A DNA stretch of 64,000 nt from Acidimicrobiia bacterium (GCA_022827265.1 JAJDTF010000131.1:1-64000); one strand, 5' to 3'. Shown: positions 8,085-16,975, counted from the first letter of the stretch. Numbers and translations are program-made. The notes: generated by a model not told the origin, from the sequence alone.

Positions 8085-8180
8085 AACCCGCGAATCATGT
8101 TGCGCTCAAACCGGCGAATCATGCTGTGCCCAAGCCCGCAAATTATGCCGAGTGAGAACACGCGAATGGCGAGCTGTCAG
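8085..8180 (+). repeat. Four tandem 24-bp repeats with GCGAAT core
   Basis: Cores GCGAATCATG, GCGAATCATG, GCAAATTATG and GCGAATGGCG start at 8090, 8114, 8138 and 8162, an exact 24-nt spacing. Copies 1 and 2 are closest; copies 3 and 4 are diverged. A 24-nt period would give an eight-residue repeat if translated, but no frame has convincing coding features. Related in core to the pair at 7564-7599. Confidence 0.7.
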
Positions 8181-8526
8181 CTGCCGCAGCCCGAGACAGC
8201 GAGCACATCGGCCGTGCCGCGACTCGAGCGTGCCGTAGCTCCAGCGGGGTCATCTGAAGCACAGGTCTTTGGTGCCGCGCACGTCGGCGTTCTGAACGGT
8301 CCCGCGTCCCGGCGTCGAGGAGTCTTCGCAGGTGGAGCCTCGATTTGAGAGCTCCGCAGGGCGAGCAATGCCGCAGGTCAGGGCGCCAAGCGCTAACTCG
8401 CGAACAAGCCACGCTGCGCTCGGCTCTGAACGGCTGCACGACCGACGGGGCCTGCTGCGAGATGTGGGGCGATGCGTCCGAGAAAATTGTGGTCAGACGA
8501 ACATAAAAATCACGATGAAACACACG
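8181..8526. other. 346-nt stretch with no recognisable gene
   Basis: Open frames here on both strands are rich in Arg, Ser and Ala and lack family motifs and start signals. The last 60 nt become AT-rich towards the DUF4143 gene. Nothing else was recognised. Confidence 0.5.
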
Positions 8527-8553
8527 TAATTTCTATGGTTAGCGGGTAGTCTC

Positions 8554-9867
8554 TTGGCTGTGGACTACGTGAGACGCCACTTGGAAGCGACGCTCGACGA
8601 CTCGCTCGAGGCGTCTCGTGTCGTCGTGCTGCACGGCGCGCGTCAGTCGGGGAAGACCACGCTGGCGCGTCGGGTTGCGCAGCGGCGCGGTGGCTCGTAC
8701 GTGACGCTCGACGACGACGCATCGCGGCTTGCCGCGCTGGACGACCCGATGACGTACCTGTCCAGGTTGCAGGCACCAGCGGTGGTCGATGAGGTCCAGG
8801 TCGGCGGCGACCGCGTCGTGCGGGCCGTCAAGCGTCTCGTCGACGAGTCCGACGAGCGGGGCCGGTTCCTGCTGACCGGCTCCACGAACTTCTTGTCGGT
8901 GCCTGCGATCAGCGAGTCATTGGCCGGCCGGGCACGCATCTTGCGCCTGTTCCCTTTCTCGCAGGCCGAGCTCGGCCGCAGCACTCCGGTCGACATCGCA
9001 GGCTGGTTCGAAGACTGCGAAGTCGAGCCTCCACGCGAGACCGAAGACCGCGCGCAGTACATGAGCCGCTTGTGCAGAGGCGGCTTTCCCGAGGCGGTCG
9101 CACTGTCGCCGCAGCAGCGCCGAGGCTGGCACGACAGCTACCTCGAGACAGTCATCCAGCGCGACGTCACCGAGCTCGGCGACATCCGCCGAGCCGACGC
9201 ACTCGTCGATCTGGCCCGCTGGTCGGCAGCGAGCACCGCAGGCGAGCTCAACGTCCAAGCTGCCTGCGGGCAGCTCGGCATCGATCGGTCCACGTTCGAT
9301 CGCTACTTCGCGTGGCTCCGCACCGTGTTCATGGTCCACACGGTGCCCGCGTGGTCGCGCAAGCACGCCGCCCGCGTCGTCCGGCGGCCCAAGCTGCACT
9401 TCGCCGACACCGGCATGGCAGCGGCGCTGCTGGGCATCGACGCAGACGCCTTGGCCTCACCTACCTCGACAGTCGCCGGCCCCCTGCTGGAAACGTTCGT
9501 GGTGAACGAACTGGCACAGCAGAACGCCGGCGCAGCGGGCGTGCGAATTCACCACTTGCGCGACTACGACGGCAACGAAGCAGACATCGTGCTCGAACGT
9601 CCCGACGGCGCCGTCGCAGCGGTCGAGGTCAAGGCAACGGCTAATCCCGGCGAGAACCACCTCAAACCGCTCCGATGGCTGCGAGACCGCCTCGACCGGA
9701 CCGCGCCAGGCACCTTCCGCATCGGCGTGCTGCTGCACACCGGCCCCCACTGCCACCCCATCGGTGACCGGCTCTGGCTAGCCCCCATCAACACCCTCTG
9801 GAACCAACCAGCGTCGCGCCTCCACCAGATTCAGGCGGCCCCACAGCCTCCACCAAGCCCGGGGTGA
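8554..9867 (+). CDS. AAA-type ATPase with DUF4143 domain (first copy)
   Basis: The 437-aa product has an N-terminal P-loop GARQSGKT (28-35), Walker B AVVDEVQ (76-82) and sensor-like LLTGSTN, then the DUF4143 half with a winged-helix region and a restriction-fold-like end (EADIVLERPDG, VEVKA). Such proteins are widespread, often laterally acquired and of unknown cellular role; some are linked to toxin-antitoxin or defence loci. Start is TTG at 8554 or GTG at 8560; neither has a strong RBS. TAATTT at 8527-8532 may be its -10 box. The last ~20 residues are Pro/Gln-rich and probably unstructured. Confidence 0.85.
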   Translation: MAVDYVRRHLEATLDDSLEASRVVVLHGARQSGKTTLARRVAQRRGGSYVTLDDDASRLAALDDPMTYLSRLQAPAVVDEVQVGGDRVVRAVKRLVDESDERGRFLLTGSTNFLSVPAISESLAGRARILRLFPFSQAELGRSTPVDIAGWFEDCEVEPPRETEDRAQYMSRLCRGGFPEAVALSPQQRRGWHDSYLETVIQRDVTELGDIRRADALVDLARWSAASTAGELNVQAACGQLGIDRSTFDRYFAWLRTVFMVHTVPAWSRKHAARVVRRPKLHFADTGMAAALLGIDADALASPTSTVAGPLLETFVVNELAQQNAGAAGVRIHHLRDYDGNEADIVLERPDGAVAAVEVKATANPGENHLKPLRWLRDRLDRTAPGTFRIGVLLHTGPHCHPIGDRLWLAPINTLWNQPASRLHQIQAAPQPPPSPG

Positions 9868-9948
9868 TTCACCGGCTCGATGGCGAATTGCGTCGCTCGG
9901 CCCGGGACGAGTTGAGCTGGCTGTCTGCTTGCTTGGCGATGAATGGCC

Positions 9949-9984
9949 TTGAAAAATCAGTAGTGAGCTGTGTAATTTCAACCT
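9949..9984 (+). promoter_or_regulatory. Promoter of the second DUF4143 gene, leaderless type
   Basis: TTGAAA (9949-9954), an 18-nt spacer and TAATTT (9973-9978) match a housekeeping promoter. The ATG at 9985 follows the -10 box by 6 nt, where transcription would begin, so the mRNA is probably leaderless. The sequence GTAATTTC..CTATGG resembles that before the first copy (8526-8538). Confidence 0.6.
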
Positions 9985-11154
9985 ATGGCTTCTGGGCTGC
10001 TCCCTCGCTCCGCAGCGCTGCTCATCGAGGTTGCCCTTCGGCGGAGCCCGGTCGTGGGGCTCATCGGGCCTCGGCAGTGCGGCAAGACGACGCTCGCGCG
10101 CCAGTTCGTCGCGGCTGACTCGCCGAACTACTTCGATCTCGAGGACCCTCTCAGCCTCGCCCGGCTGGATGAGCCGATGACCGCGCTCGGGCCGCTGTCG
10201 GGCATGGTCGTCATCGACGAAGTGCAGCGCCGGCCAGACCTGTTCGGCGTGCTGCGCGTGCTCGCGGACCGTGACAACAGTCCGGCCAGGTTCCTGGTTC
10301 TCGGCAGCGCCGGCCCTGAATTGCTCCGCCAGAGCGCAGAGTCGCTGGCCGGCCGCGTCGAGTACATCGAGCTCACCGGCTTGCAGGCAAACGAGCTGGG
10401 CGCCGAGCGCATGGAGACGCTGTGGCTGCGCGGCGGGTTTCCGCGTTCGCTGCTTGCCGCCAGCGATAGCGACAGCCTGATCTGGCGCAAGTCCTACGTG
10501 CAGGCATTCGTCGAGCGTGACCTGCCGCAGTTCGGGGCAGGGCTCGCAGTGCCGACGATCCATCGCATGATGCTCATGCTGGCCCACTACCACGGCCAGA
10601 TCGTCAACGTCCGGGCACTCGCGACCACCCTGAGCGTCAGCGAGACCACTGTGCGGCGCTATCTCGATCTGATGGAGCACCTCTTCCTGGTCCGCCAGCT
10701 TCGCCCGTGGCACGAGAACCTCCGCAAACGACAGGTCAAACGCCCGAAGTTCTACTTCCGCGACTCGGGACTCTTCCACCACCTGATCGGGGCCGGCACG
10801 ATGGGCGAGCTGCTCACCGACCCCCGGCTCGGCGCGTCCTGGGAGGGCTTCGTCCTCGAGAAGACGCTTGCCGAGGCGCGTCCCGACCACGCGCACTTCT
10901 GGGCAACCCACGCGGGCGCGGAACTCGATCTGCTGCTCTTTGCGAACGGCCGCAGGATCGGCGTGGAGATCAAACGGGTCGACGCCCCCCGCCGCACGCC
11001 GTCCATGACCGCAGCGCTGAGAGATCTCTCGCTCCACATGCTTTGCGTCATCTACCCCGGCGACCTGCGCTACCAGATCGGCGAGCAGATTGTGGCGATC
11101 CCCGCAGCCGACCCCTTCTCCGCCGACGCAGCAGCGCTCGGGATGGTCGAGTAG
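9985..11154 (+). CDS. AAA-type ATPase with DUF4143 domain (second copy)
   Basis: 389 aa with P-loop GPRQCGKT (28-35), Walker B MVVIDEVQRRP, LGSAGP, a central helix-turn-helix-like part (LSVSETTVRRYLDLME) and a nuclease-fold-like end (GAELDLLLF, IGVEIKR). It belongs to the same superfamily as the preceding gene but is clearly a different subfamily (low similarity outside motifs), so the pair is not a recent duplication. The ATG at 9985 has no RBS but sits 6 nt after a -10 box. Function unknown. Confidence 0.87.
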   Translation: MASGLLPRSAALLIEVALRRSPVVGLIGPRQCGKTTLARQFVAADSPNYFDLEDPLSLARLDEPMTALGPLSGMVVIDEVQRRPDLFGVLRVLADRDNSPARFLVLGSAGPELLRQSAESLAGRVEYIELTGLQANELGAERMETLWLRGGFPRSLLAASDSDSLIWRKSYVQAFVERDLPQFGAGLAVPTIHRMMLMLAHYHGQIVNVRALATTLSVSETTVRRYLDLMEHLFLVRQLRPWHENLRKRQVKRPKFYFRDSGLFHHLIGAGTMGELLTDPRLGASWEGFVLEKTLAEARPDHAHFWATHAGAELDLLLFANGRRIGVEIKRVDAPRRTPSMTAALRDLSLHMLCVIYPGDLRYQIGEQIVAIPAADPFSADAAALGMVE

Positions 11155-11178
11155 ATCAAGGACACACCGGGCACGCCG

Positions 11179-11703
11179 TCACCTCGGGGCGACGAGTGCT
11201 AGCTCGTCACGCTCGCATTCTTCGTGTGGGTGCGTCTTCCAGTCCCAAATCTGGTCGGGATCGAAGCCAGAAGCGATCGCAACCGAGTCTCCGGTGCGGG
11301 CGAATCCAGTCTCGCCCGGCAGCGAAGGCACCAACTCGCCGTCAGCGTGATTCGGCCAGTACAGGACAGGACCGACAGTGGCCTCGTTGCCACGCAACTC
11401 AGCTCGCTCGTCGTTCTCGAACACCAGCAGGTATTCGACTCCTGAGCTGTGCACTCCGAGGATGCACCTGTCGTCTGCTTGCACTTCCACGTAGTCGACG
11501 GAGTACGAGTCGTCGGTGCCGTAGAAGTTGCGTTCGATGGCCACGAGCTGAGCGCGTTCCCCTCCCGCCTTGAAGTAGCGAACGACTCCAATCACCACGG
11601 CTGGCAATGCGACGACGGCGGCCAAGATTGCGAGAAGACCGAAGAGACCGGTCCAACGGCTGCCCGGGCTGCGAATTCGACGGCGATTCACGTCCACAGC
11701 CAC
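11179..11703 (-). CDS. Membrane-anchored hypothetical protein (174 aa)
   Basis: A basic N-terminus (RRRIRSPGSR), one membrane helix at about residues 19-42 (GLFGLLAILAAVVALPAVVI), then an extracytoplasmic domain of about 130 residues with beta-strand character (SYSVDYVEVQADDRC, EYLLVFENDERAEL). Two cysteines (one in DDRC, one in HEEC) could pair. No family recognised. Convergent with the DUF4143 gene; 90 nt beyond the serpin gene on the same strand. Confidence 0.65.
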   Translation of the reverse strand: MAVDVNRRRIRSPGSRWTGLFGLLAILAAVVALPAVVIGVVRYFKAGGERAQLVAIERNFYGTDDSYSVDYVEVQADDRCILGVHSSGVEYLLVFENDERAELRGNEATVGPVLYWPNHADGELVPSLPGETGFARTGDSVAIASGFDPDQIWDWKTHPHEECERDELALVAPR

Positions 11704-11793
11704 CTGTCGTGAACATGTATGCGCTGATCCAGTACGAGAGCGCCGTCATATCGAGCACATGTGCCGGCTGGCATGTCCATGTTGAGCGCTGCT

Positions 11794-13119
11794 CTACAGC
11801 GTGGGGTTGGTGAGGCGGCCGAGGAAGAGGATGGCCTGTGTCTCATGGTGGACGATCGCCCAGAGGAAGGGTCGGTCCGCGACGATGGTCAGATCGGGTG
11901 GGGGAGGCGCCGATTCGTTGAAGGCCATGGCTGTCGTTGCGGCGGCTTCGGTTCCCTTCTCGTCGACGATCACTTTGGCGCTGTGCAGGGCCGAGGTGAT
12001 GAAGATGCCCGGGGCGATGCCGTCGAACCTGGCGCCGGGGCAGAACCCCTGTGGGCACAGCCAGGCAAAGAGATCGGCCGGCGGCAGCGTCTGCTCCCAC
12101 TTGGGCATGGTGAGGTCGACCGTGCCCCGTCGTGTTGATTGGGCCAGCTCGGCCAAGGATGCGGCGTCGAGCGAATCCTCGACCGCCGCGAGGCCGTCGG
12201 GTTCGTGGGGGACGATGAGCCACATGGCCAGTTCGCGGCCGACGTAGGGCAGCTCCACGGCGTCGGCGCCGTCCAGCCGTACATAGCGGCGGGTGACAGC
12301 TTCGGCGTCGCGCATGAACGGCACCGTCACGCGCTGGCCGGTATCGGTGATGAACTCGCCGTCGCGTGTGAAGTCGGCCAAGAAGGGCGTATCCCAGTCG
12401 GCCTTGAGGTACACGGTATTGACCAGGATCAGTTCTTGGCCTTGGACTGTGGCCGGGTTGACGATCATGGGGATCAGGCCGCGGGTGCGTCCGGATATCC
12501 ATTCGTTGACGACAGCGGCCGCTGCGTCGCTGTCGGCTGTGTCGACCGGCTGGATCGTCGCGCCGTAGTGCGCTGCTGCGGTCTCTAGGAACGCGGGTCG
12601 TGGCGAGAATCCGTCGTCGGGAAACAGCCGGTTGGCAACTTCGATGGTGTTGGGCTCTGCCGAAGCCCTTGCCAGCACGAGGTCGACCGCATTCGCAGCG
12701 CTGTGGCTGCCCTGTTCGGGAAAGCCGAAGACGTCGTCGAGCACAGCCGCAGTGTCAGGCGACGCTCCGGCACGGCTCAGGCTGAAGGCGATGCCGATGC
12801 TCGTGGGGCTCGACACAGCGTTGCCCTGCAGGTGCCGGTGGAAGTCCCAGCCAGCTGCGTTGACCCCCGCGACCCACTCAGCCGCCGGAGCATCGGGATC
12901 AGCCGGCAGACGATCAGCAACAGGCTCGATCGCCGCGGGGACGGTCGGCTCGGCAGCAGTCGTACTGGCAGCGGGTGCTGCCAGCGTGGTCGCGGGCGCT
13001 GTCGGAGTAGCTGCGGGTGCTCCGCTGGCTGCGGGGTCAGCGGTGTGCGTCGAGGTGCCGCAGGCTGCTGCGATGCAGCACAGCACGGCCAAGAGTGCGA
13101 GCAGCCTGTTCACGCCCAT
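11794..13119 (-). CDS. Secreted serpin, probable lipoprotein
   Basis: Serpins are suicide inhibitors of serine or cysteine proteases. The 441-aa product starts with a lipoprotein signal (LCCIAAAC, Cys at 20) and a 60-residue Ala/Thr/Pro linker, then a full serpin fold: SSPTSIGIAFSL, NRLF, LILVNTVYLKADWDTPF, VELPYVGRELAMWLIVP and the end RPFLWAIVHHETQAILFLGRL. The reactive-centre hinge is EKGTEAAATTAMAF, the small-residue pattern of inhibitory serpins. Counting from the hinge puts P1 near Ser in NESAPPPP, but this is uncertain. Likely displayed on the cell surface, where it would guard against external proteases. Confidence 0.93.
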   Translation of the reverse strand: MGVNRLLALLAVLCCIAAACGTSTHTADPAASGAPAATPTAPATTLAAPAASTTAAEPTVPAAIEPVADRLPADPDAPAAEWVAGVNAAGWDFHRHLQGNAVSSPTSIGIAFSLSRAGASPDTAAVLDDVFGFPEQGSHSAANAVDLVLARASAEPNTIEVANRLFPDDGFSPRPAFLETAAAHYGATIQPVDTADSDAAAAVVNEWISGRTRGLIPMIVNPATVQGQELILVNTVYLKADWDTPFLADFTRDGEFITDTGQRVTVPFMRDAEAVTRRYVRLDGADAVELPYVGRELAMWLIVPHEPDGLAAVEDSLDAASLAELAQSTRRGTVDLTMPKWEQTLPPADLFAWLCPQGFCPGARFDGIAPGIFITSALHSAKVIVDEKGTEAAATTAMAFNESAPPPPDLTIVADRPFLWAIVHHETQAILFLGRLTNPTL

Positions 13120-13297
13120 TCGAAGCTACAGCGACCAGCTGCTCATCGATGCTCAGATCTCACACCTTGCATACGTCTCCTGAACGTGCGGCAGAGCCTG
13201 ATCGGTGATGTCGTGACTCGAGCGGGTGCCGGTCGGGCTGCGGTTCGATCTCCCGATTCTGAATGTTCTGGATCGGCGTGCCAGACTTCCCGGCGGT

Positions 13298-14500
13298 ATG
13301 GCAGCCGACAGTGGGGGCGCAGCGGGGGAGCGGCCGCTTGAGGGCATTCGGGTGCTCGACTTCACGCGAGTGGTGGCGGGGCCGCTGGCTACCCGGATGA
13401 TGGCCGACATGGGTGCAGAGGTCATCAAGATCGAGCCGACGGATGGCGATCTGAGTCGGACGTTCCCGCCCTATGTCCCGGGTGACGTCAACCCGTACTT
13501 CTCCCAGCAGAACGCCGGCAAGCGATTCTGCTCGATCGATCTGCGGGCACCCGGGGCTCCGGAGATCGTGCGGGAGCTCGTGGCCCGCTGCGATGCCGTC
13601 GTGGAGAACTACCGGCCCGGCGTCATGGCCAAGTTCGGGCTCGGACCCGACGAGCTGTGCGCCGCACACCCCGCGCTCGTGTACTGCTCGGTCACCGGAT
13701 TCGGCCAGACCGGACCGTGGGCCGACAAGCGGGCATACGCACCTGTCGGACACATGGAATCGGGTTATATCGACTACGCCATCCGCGAGACCGGCGCCCG
13801 ACCCGAGAACCCGCCGCTGGTGGTGGGCGACATCGTGACGGCCATGTCGGCCGCTGCCACTGTCAACGCAATGCTGGTCAAGGCGGCCCGGACGGGCCGG
13901 GGCGGCCACATCGACGTGTGCATGGTGGAAGCGATGGTGTACATCCAGGAGTGGTCGGCGCTCGAGCTGGCGGGCGGCTGGGACGGGCCCAACGCAGGGC
14001 TCGCTCACGAATGCCCGATCCTGGTGCTGCCCGATGGGCGTGTGTGGGCCATCGCTGGCAACCCCGCCGCCTGGTTCGACGACCTGCTCAAGGCCATGGG
14101 CCGACCCGAGCTGGCCGATGACCCGCGATTCGCCACGCCCGCAGCGCGCATGGCCAACCGCTACGAGCTGTATGACGAGATGACCCAGTGGGCCGCGGGC
14201 TTTGCCGATGTGGATGACTTCCGGCGAGCGATCGAAGCAGGCACACCGTTCAGCGTGGCCGAGATGCGCTCGATCACCGAGCTGGCCGGGACTGACTGGG
14301 CTGCTCATCGCGGGCTGCTGGCCGAGACCGCCTCGGGCTTCGCCGTGCCGGCGCGCCCAGCGCTCGGCTCAGGCATCGGCACCGACGGCCATGTCGCGGC
14401 CCGCGGCGCCGACAACCGTGACGTCATCGGCGGGCTGCTCGGGTATGACAACCAGCGCCTCGACCAGCTCGAAGCAGCCGGAGTGCTCGTCACTGCCTGA
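13298..14500 (+). CDS. CaiB/BaiF (family III) CoA-transferase
   Basis: Family III CoA-transferases move CoA between carboxylic acids through an aspartyl-CoA thioester. The 400-aa product opens PLEGIRVLDFTRVVAGPLAT and has GAEVIKIE, NAGKRF, DLRAP, VVENYRPGVM and the catalytic-Asp segment VVGDIVTAM, followed by RTGRGGHIDV. ATG at 13298 follows GGCGG; an upstream in-frame start at 13226 would add 24 unconserved residues. Divergent from the serpin gene. The acyl substrate cannot be inferred; racemases such as MCR share this fold but usually differ at the active site. Confidence 0.88.
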   Translation: MAADSGGAAGERPLEGIRVLDFTRVVAGPLATRMMADMGAEVIKIEPTDGDLSRTFPPYVPGDVNPYFSQQNAGKRFCSIDLRAPGAPEIVRELVARCDAVVENYRPGVMAKFGLGPDELCAAHPALVYCSVTGFGQTGPWADKRAYAPVGHMESGYIDYAIRETGARPENPPLVVGDIVTAMSAAATVNAMLVKAARTGRGGHIDVCMVEAMVYIQEWSALELAGGWDGPNAGLAHECPILVLPDGRVWAIAGNPAAWFDDLLKAMGRPELADDPRFATPAARMANRYELYDEMTQWAAGFADVDDFRRAIEAGTPFSVAEMRSITELAGTDWAAHRGLLAETASGFAVPARPALGSGIGTDGHVAARGADNRDVIGGLLGYDNQRLDQLEAAGVLVTA

Positions 14501-14578
14501 ACCCCTCGATCAGAAGGCCCGCCCTCGACGCCTTCGACCGCAGCCGGTGCCGCTGGGCACTGCGATTAGCTTGAGCCC

Positions 14579-15646
14579 GTGCGAATCGGGGTGCTCACCG
14601 GCGGGGGCGACTGTGCAGGCCTGAACGCGGCGATCCGGGGGGTCGTGCGAGCGGCCGGACACGAGTTGGACCGCAGCGTCATCGGCTACCGGCGCGGCTG
14701 GAACGGCGTGCTCGACGGAGACAGCGTCAAGCTCGATTCCGAGGCGATGCGGGGCGTGCTGCCGCGGGGCGGCACGATGCTCGGCACCTCCCGCAGCAGC
14801 CGCCGCCTCGAAACCGAGGGTGCGGCGCCGCTGATGGCGCAGCTCGAACGCGACGGCGTGGACGCGCTGGTGACGATCGGCGGCGACGGCACGCTGATCA
14901 CTGCCGGACGGCTCTCCGACGCCGGGTTCCCGGTGATCGCCGTCCCCAAGACAATCGACAACGACGTGCAGGGCACCGATGTCTGCATCGGCTTCGACAC
15001 GGCCCTGGGAGTCGCGACCGAGGCAGTCGACCGGCTCCACACCACCGCCGAGTCGCACAACCGGATCATGGTGCTCGAGGTGATGGGCCGCCAAGCCGGG
15101 CACATCGCGGCCGGTGCTGGCATCGCCGGGGGCGCCGCTGCGATCCTTGTCCCCGAAGCTCCGTTCGACATCGACGAGATCGCCGAGCGCCTCATTGCAC
15201 GGCATCACCGCGACCGCAATGCGTCCATCGTGGTGGTCGCCGAGGGCGCGATTCCCAACGGCAGCGTCAAGGCGCCCGACACCGGCACCGACGAATGGGG
15301 CAATCGGGTCCTCGACGGCATGGGTCAGTTCGTGGGCGATCTGCTGGCGGAACGCACCGGATATGACACACGCACGACTGTGCTCGGGTACATCCAGCGA
15401 GGCGGGCCGCCGACGCCGGCCGACCGGCTGCTCGGCAGCCGGCTCGGGGCTCGTGCGGTAGAGGTGCTCATGGAGGGCACGTCAGGATGCATGGTGGGGG
15501 TGCACTCCACCGGCATCGCCCTGCGACCGCTGGCCGAGGTCGCGGGCCGCACCCGTTATCTGAGCCAGGACCAACTAGAGCTGCTGGACCTCATCTCCAC
15601 GGCGCCGGTGCTGACGCCCCTGCATACGTCGCGGCGCTGGTTCTGA
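14579..15646 (+). CDS. pfkA: 6-phosphofructokinase, group III type
   Basis: Phosphorylates fructose 6-phosphate in glycolysis. The 355-aa product has GVLTGGGDCAGLNA at the N-terminus, GGDGTL, PKTIDNDV, the MGRQAGHIA segment and QRGGPPTPADR. The donor-specificity positions read Gly (as in ATP enzymes) in GGDGT and Lys (as in PPi enzymes) in PKTID. This mixed pair is known in actinobacterial group III enzymes, which are often ATP-dependent. Start is GTG at 14579, alone upstream of a TPP riboswitch. Confidence 0.93.
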   Translation: MRIGVLTGGGDCAGLNAAIRGVVRAAGHELDRSVIGYRRGWNGVLDGDSVKLDSEAMRGVLPRGGTMLGTSRSSRRLETEGAAPLMAQLERDGVDALVTIGGDGTLITAGRLSDAGFPVIAVPKTIDNDVQGTDVCIGFDTALGVATEAVDRLHTTAESHNRIMVLEVMGRQAGHIAAGAGIAGGAAAILVPEAPFDIDEIAERLIARHHRDRNASIVVVAEGAIPNGSVKAPDTGTDEWGNRVLDGMGQFVGDLLAERTGYDTRTTVLGYIQRGGPPTPADRLLGSRLGARAVEVLMEGTSGCMVGVHSTGIALRPLAEVAGRTRYLSQDQLELLDLISTAPVLTPLHTSRRWF

Positions 15647-15703
15647 GGCTGGCTCGGAGACTGGCGGACCGGCGCCGCACGGTAGCGTGACGGCGACAAC
15701 ACA

Positions 15704-15790
15704 TACCGGGGAGCCCATGGGGCTGAGAGGGCGACAGCAGTGCTGTCGCCGACCCGAGAACCTGATCTGGGTAATGCCAGCGGAGGAAGC
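15704..15790 (+). promoter_or_regulatory. TPP riboswitch (THI element)
   Basis: The conserved elements occur in order: CGGGGAGCCC, GGCTGAGAGGGC with the CTGAGA box (15723-15728), a variable P3 hairpin GCGACAGCAG/CTGTCGC, then GACCCGAGAACCTGATCTGG, GGTAATGCCAGCG and GGAGGAAGC. The Shine-Dalgarno sequence GGAGG (15782-15786) lies in the 3' end of the element, 6 nt before the thiB ATG. Ligand binding would therefore probably block translation. Thiamine pyrophosphate as ligand is established for this class. Confidence 0.95.
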
Positions 15791-15792
15791 AC

Positions 15793-16923
15793 ATGACCAC
15801 CCACCGAGTGAGCAAGCCGTACCGACTCGCTGTCGCGGTCGCAGCCACGATGCTGCTGGTCGCAGCGTGCGGCGACGGCGACGCCCCCGAGACCAACACA
15901 CCGATCCCGCCCGAGACAGAATCCCCGGCGGAGGACGCAGCGGCCCCGGCGACGACCACCACCGAGCCGTCGATCGAGGGCACGACGGTGACGCTGATCA
16001 CCCATGACTCGTTCAACCTGTCCGACGGGACGCTCGAGGAGTTCACGGCGCAGACCGGCGTGACGGTGCAACTGCTCGAAGTCGGCGATGCCGGCACGCT
16101 CGTGGCCGAGGCGATCCTCACCAAGGACGCGCCGCTGGGCGATGTGCTCTTCGGCATCGACAACACGTTCCTGCAGCGAGGTCTCGACGCGGGCATCTTC
16201 GATCGATACGAATCGCCGGCGCTCGCTGACGTGCCCGAGGATCTGCAGATCGATCGGCGCCATCGCGTCACCCCGGTGGACTATGGCGACGTGTGCGTGA
16301 ACTACTGGAAGGACGCGGTGCCGTGGGAGCCCGTGACCCTCGACGAGCTGACCTTCCCCGAATTCGCCGACCAGCTGGTCGTGCAGCACCCCGAAACATC
16401 CTCGCCTGGATTGGCCTTCCTGCTCGCCACCATTGCAGCCTTCGGGGATGGCTGGGAGCTGTACTGGGAGGACTTGCGGGCCAACGGCGTCACAGTCACG
16501 GCCGGCTGGGAGGACGCTTACTACGGCGAGTTCATCGCTGGCGGCGGCGACCGATCAATGGTCGTGTCGTATGCCTCCAGCCCGCCGGCCGAGGTGATCT
16601 ACGCCGATCCGCCGACCGACACAGCCCCCACTGGCGTCATCACCGAGTCGTGCTACCGCCAGATCGAATTCGCCGGCATCTTGACGGGCACCGACAACGA
16701 AGCCGGAGCACGCGCGCTCATCGACTTCATGCTGAGCGAGACGTGGCAGAACGATGTCCCGCTCAACATGTTTGTCTACCCCGTCATCGAAAGCGCGACC
16801 CTCCCGCCTGAGTTCGTCGAGCACACCGCAGTGCCCCCGCATCCGCTGATGCTGGACCCGGCGGAGATCGAGGCCAACCGCGACGCCTGGACCGAGCGGT
16901 GGGTGGAGATCGTGCTGCGCTAG
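15793..16923 (+). CDS. thiB: Thiamine ABC transporter, substrate-binding lipoprotein
   Basis: The periplasmic-type binding protein of a thiamine importer. 376 aa with lipobox LLVAAC (Cys at 26), a Thr/Pro/Ala linker, then the type 2 binding fold (VTLITHDSFNLSDGTLEEF, GDVLFGIDNTFLQR, TPVDYGDVCVNYW, GLAFLLATIAAFG). ThiB proteins typically carry the early THDSF segment and GIDN, both seen here. The riboswitch directly upstream supports thiamine or its precursor as substrate. thiP follows after 52 nt. Confidence 0.92.
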   Translation: MTTHRVSKPYRLAVAVAATMLLVAACGDGDAPETNTPIPPETESPAEDAAAPATTTTEPSIEGTTVTLITHDSFNLSDGTLEEFTAQTGVTVQLLEVGDAGTLVAEAILTKDAPLGDVLFGIDNTFLQRGLDAGIFDRYESPALADVPEDLQIDRRHRVTPVDYGDVCVNYWKDAVPWEPVTLDELTFPEFADQLVVQHPETSSPGLAFLLATIAAFGDGWELYWEDLRANGVTVTAGWEDAYYGEFIAGGGDRSMVVSYASSPPAEVIYADPPTDTAPTGVITESCYRQIEFAGILTGTDNEAGARALIDFMLSETWQNDVPLNMFVYPVIESATLPPEFVEHTAVPPHPLMLDPAEIEANRDAWTERWVEIVLR

Positions 16924-16975
16924 CCCGCGTCGGGAGAACTCGCTGCCCCGTGGCGGTGTCGGTGAGCATCGGCAG

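Noticed and set aside
8085-8180. CRISPR-like array from the 24-bp repeats
   Set aside because: The repeats are contiguous and diverged with no unique spacers, and no cas genes are present.
8143-8523. 126-codon minus-strand frame upstream of the first DUF4143 gene
   Set aside because: Arg/Ser/His-rich, no start signal, crosses the 24-bp repeats; unlikely to be a gene.
7480-11445. Genomic island with duplicated tRNA-Val 3' end
   Set aside because: The only partial match (TTCGACTCCTG near 11,430) is 11 nt long and inside a coding gene; no integrase is present.
13160-14308. Long minus-strand open frame opposite the CoA-transferase
   Set aside because: Antisense shadow of a gene with clear family motifs; composition rich in His, Arg and Gly typical of high-GC shadows.
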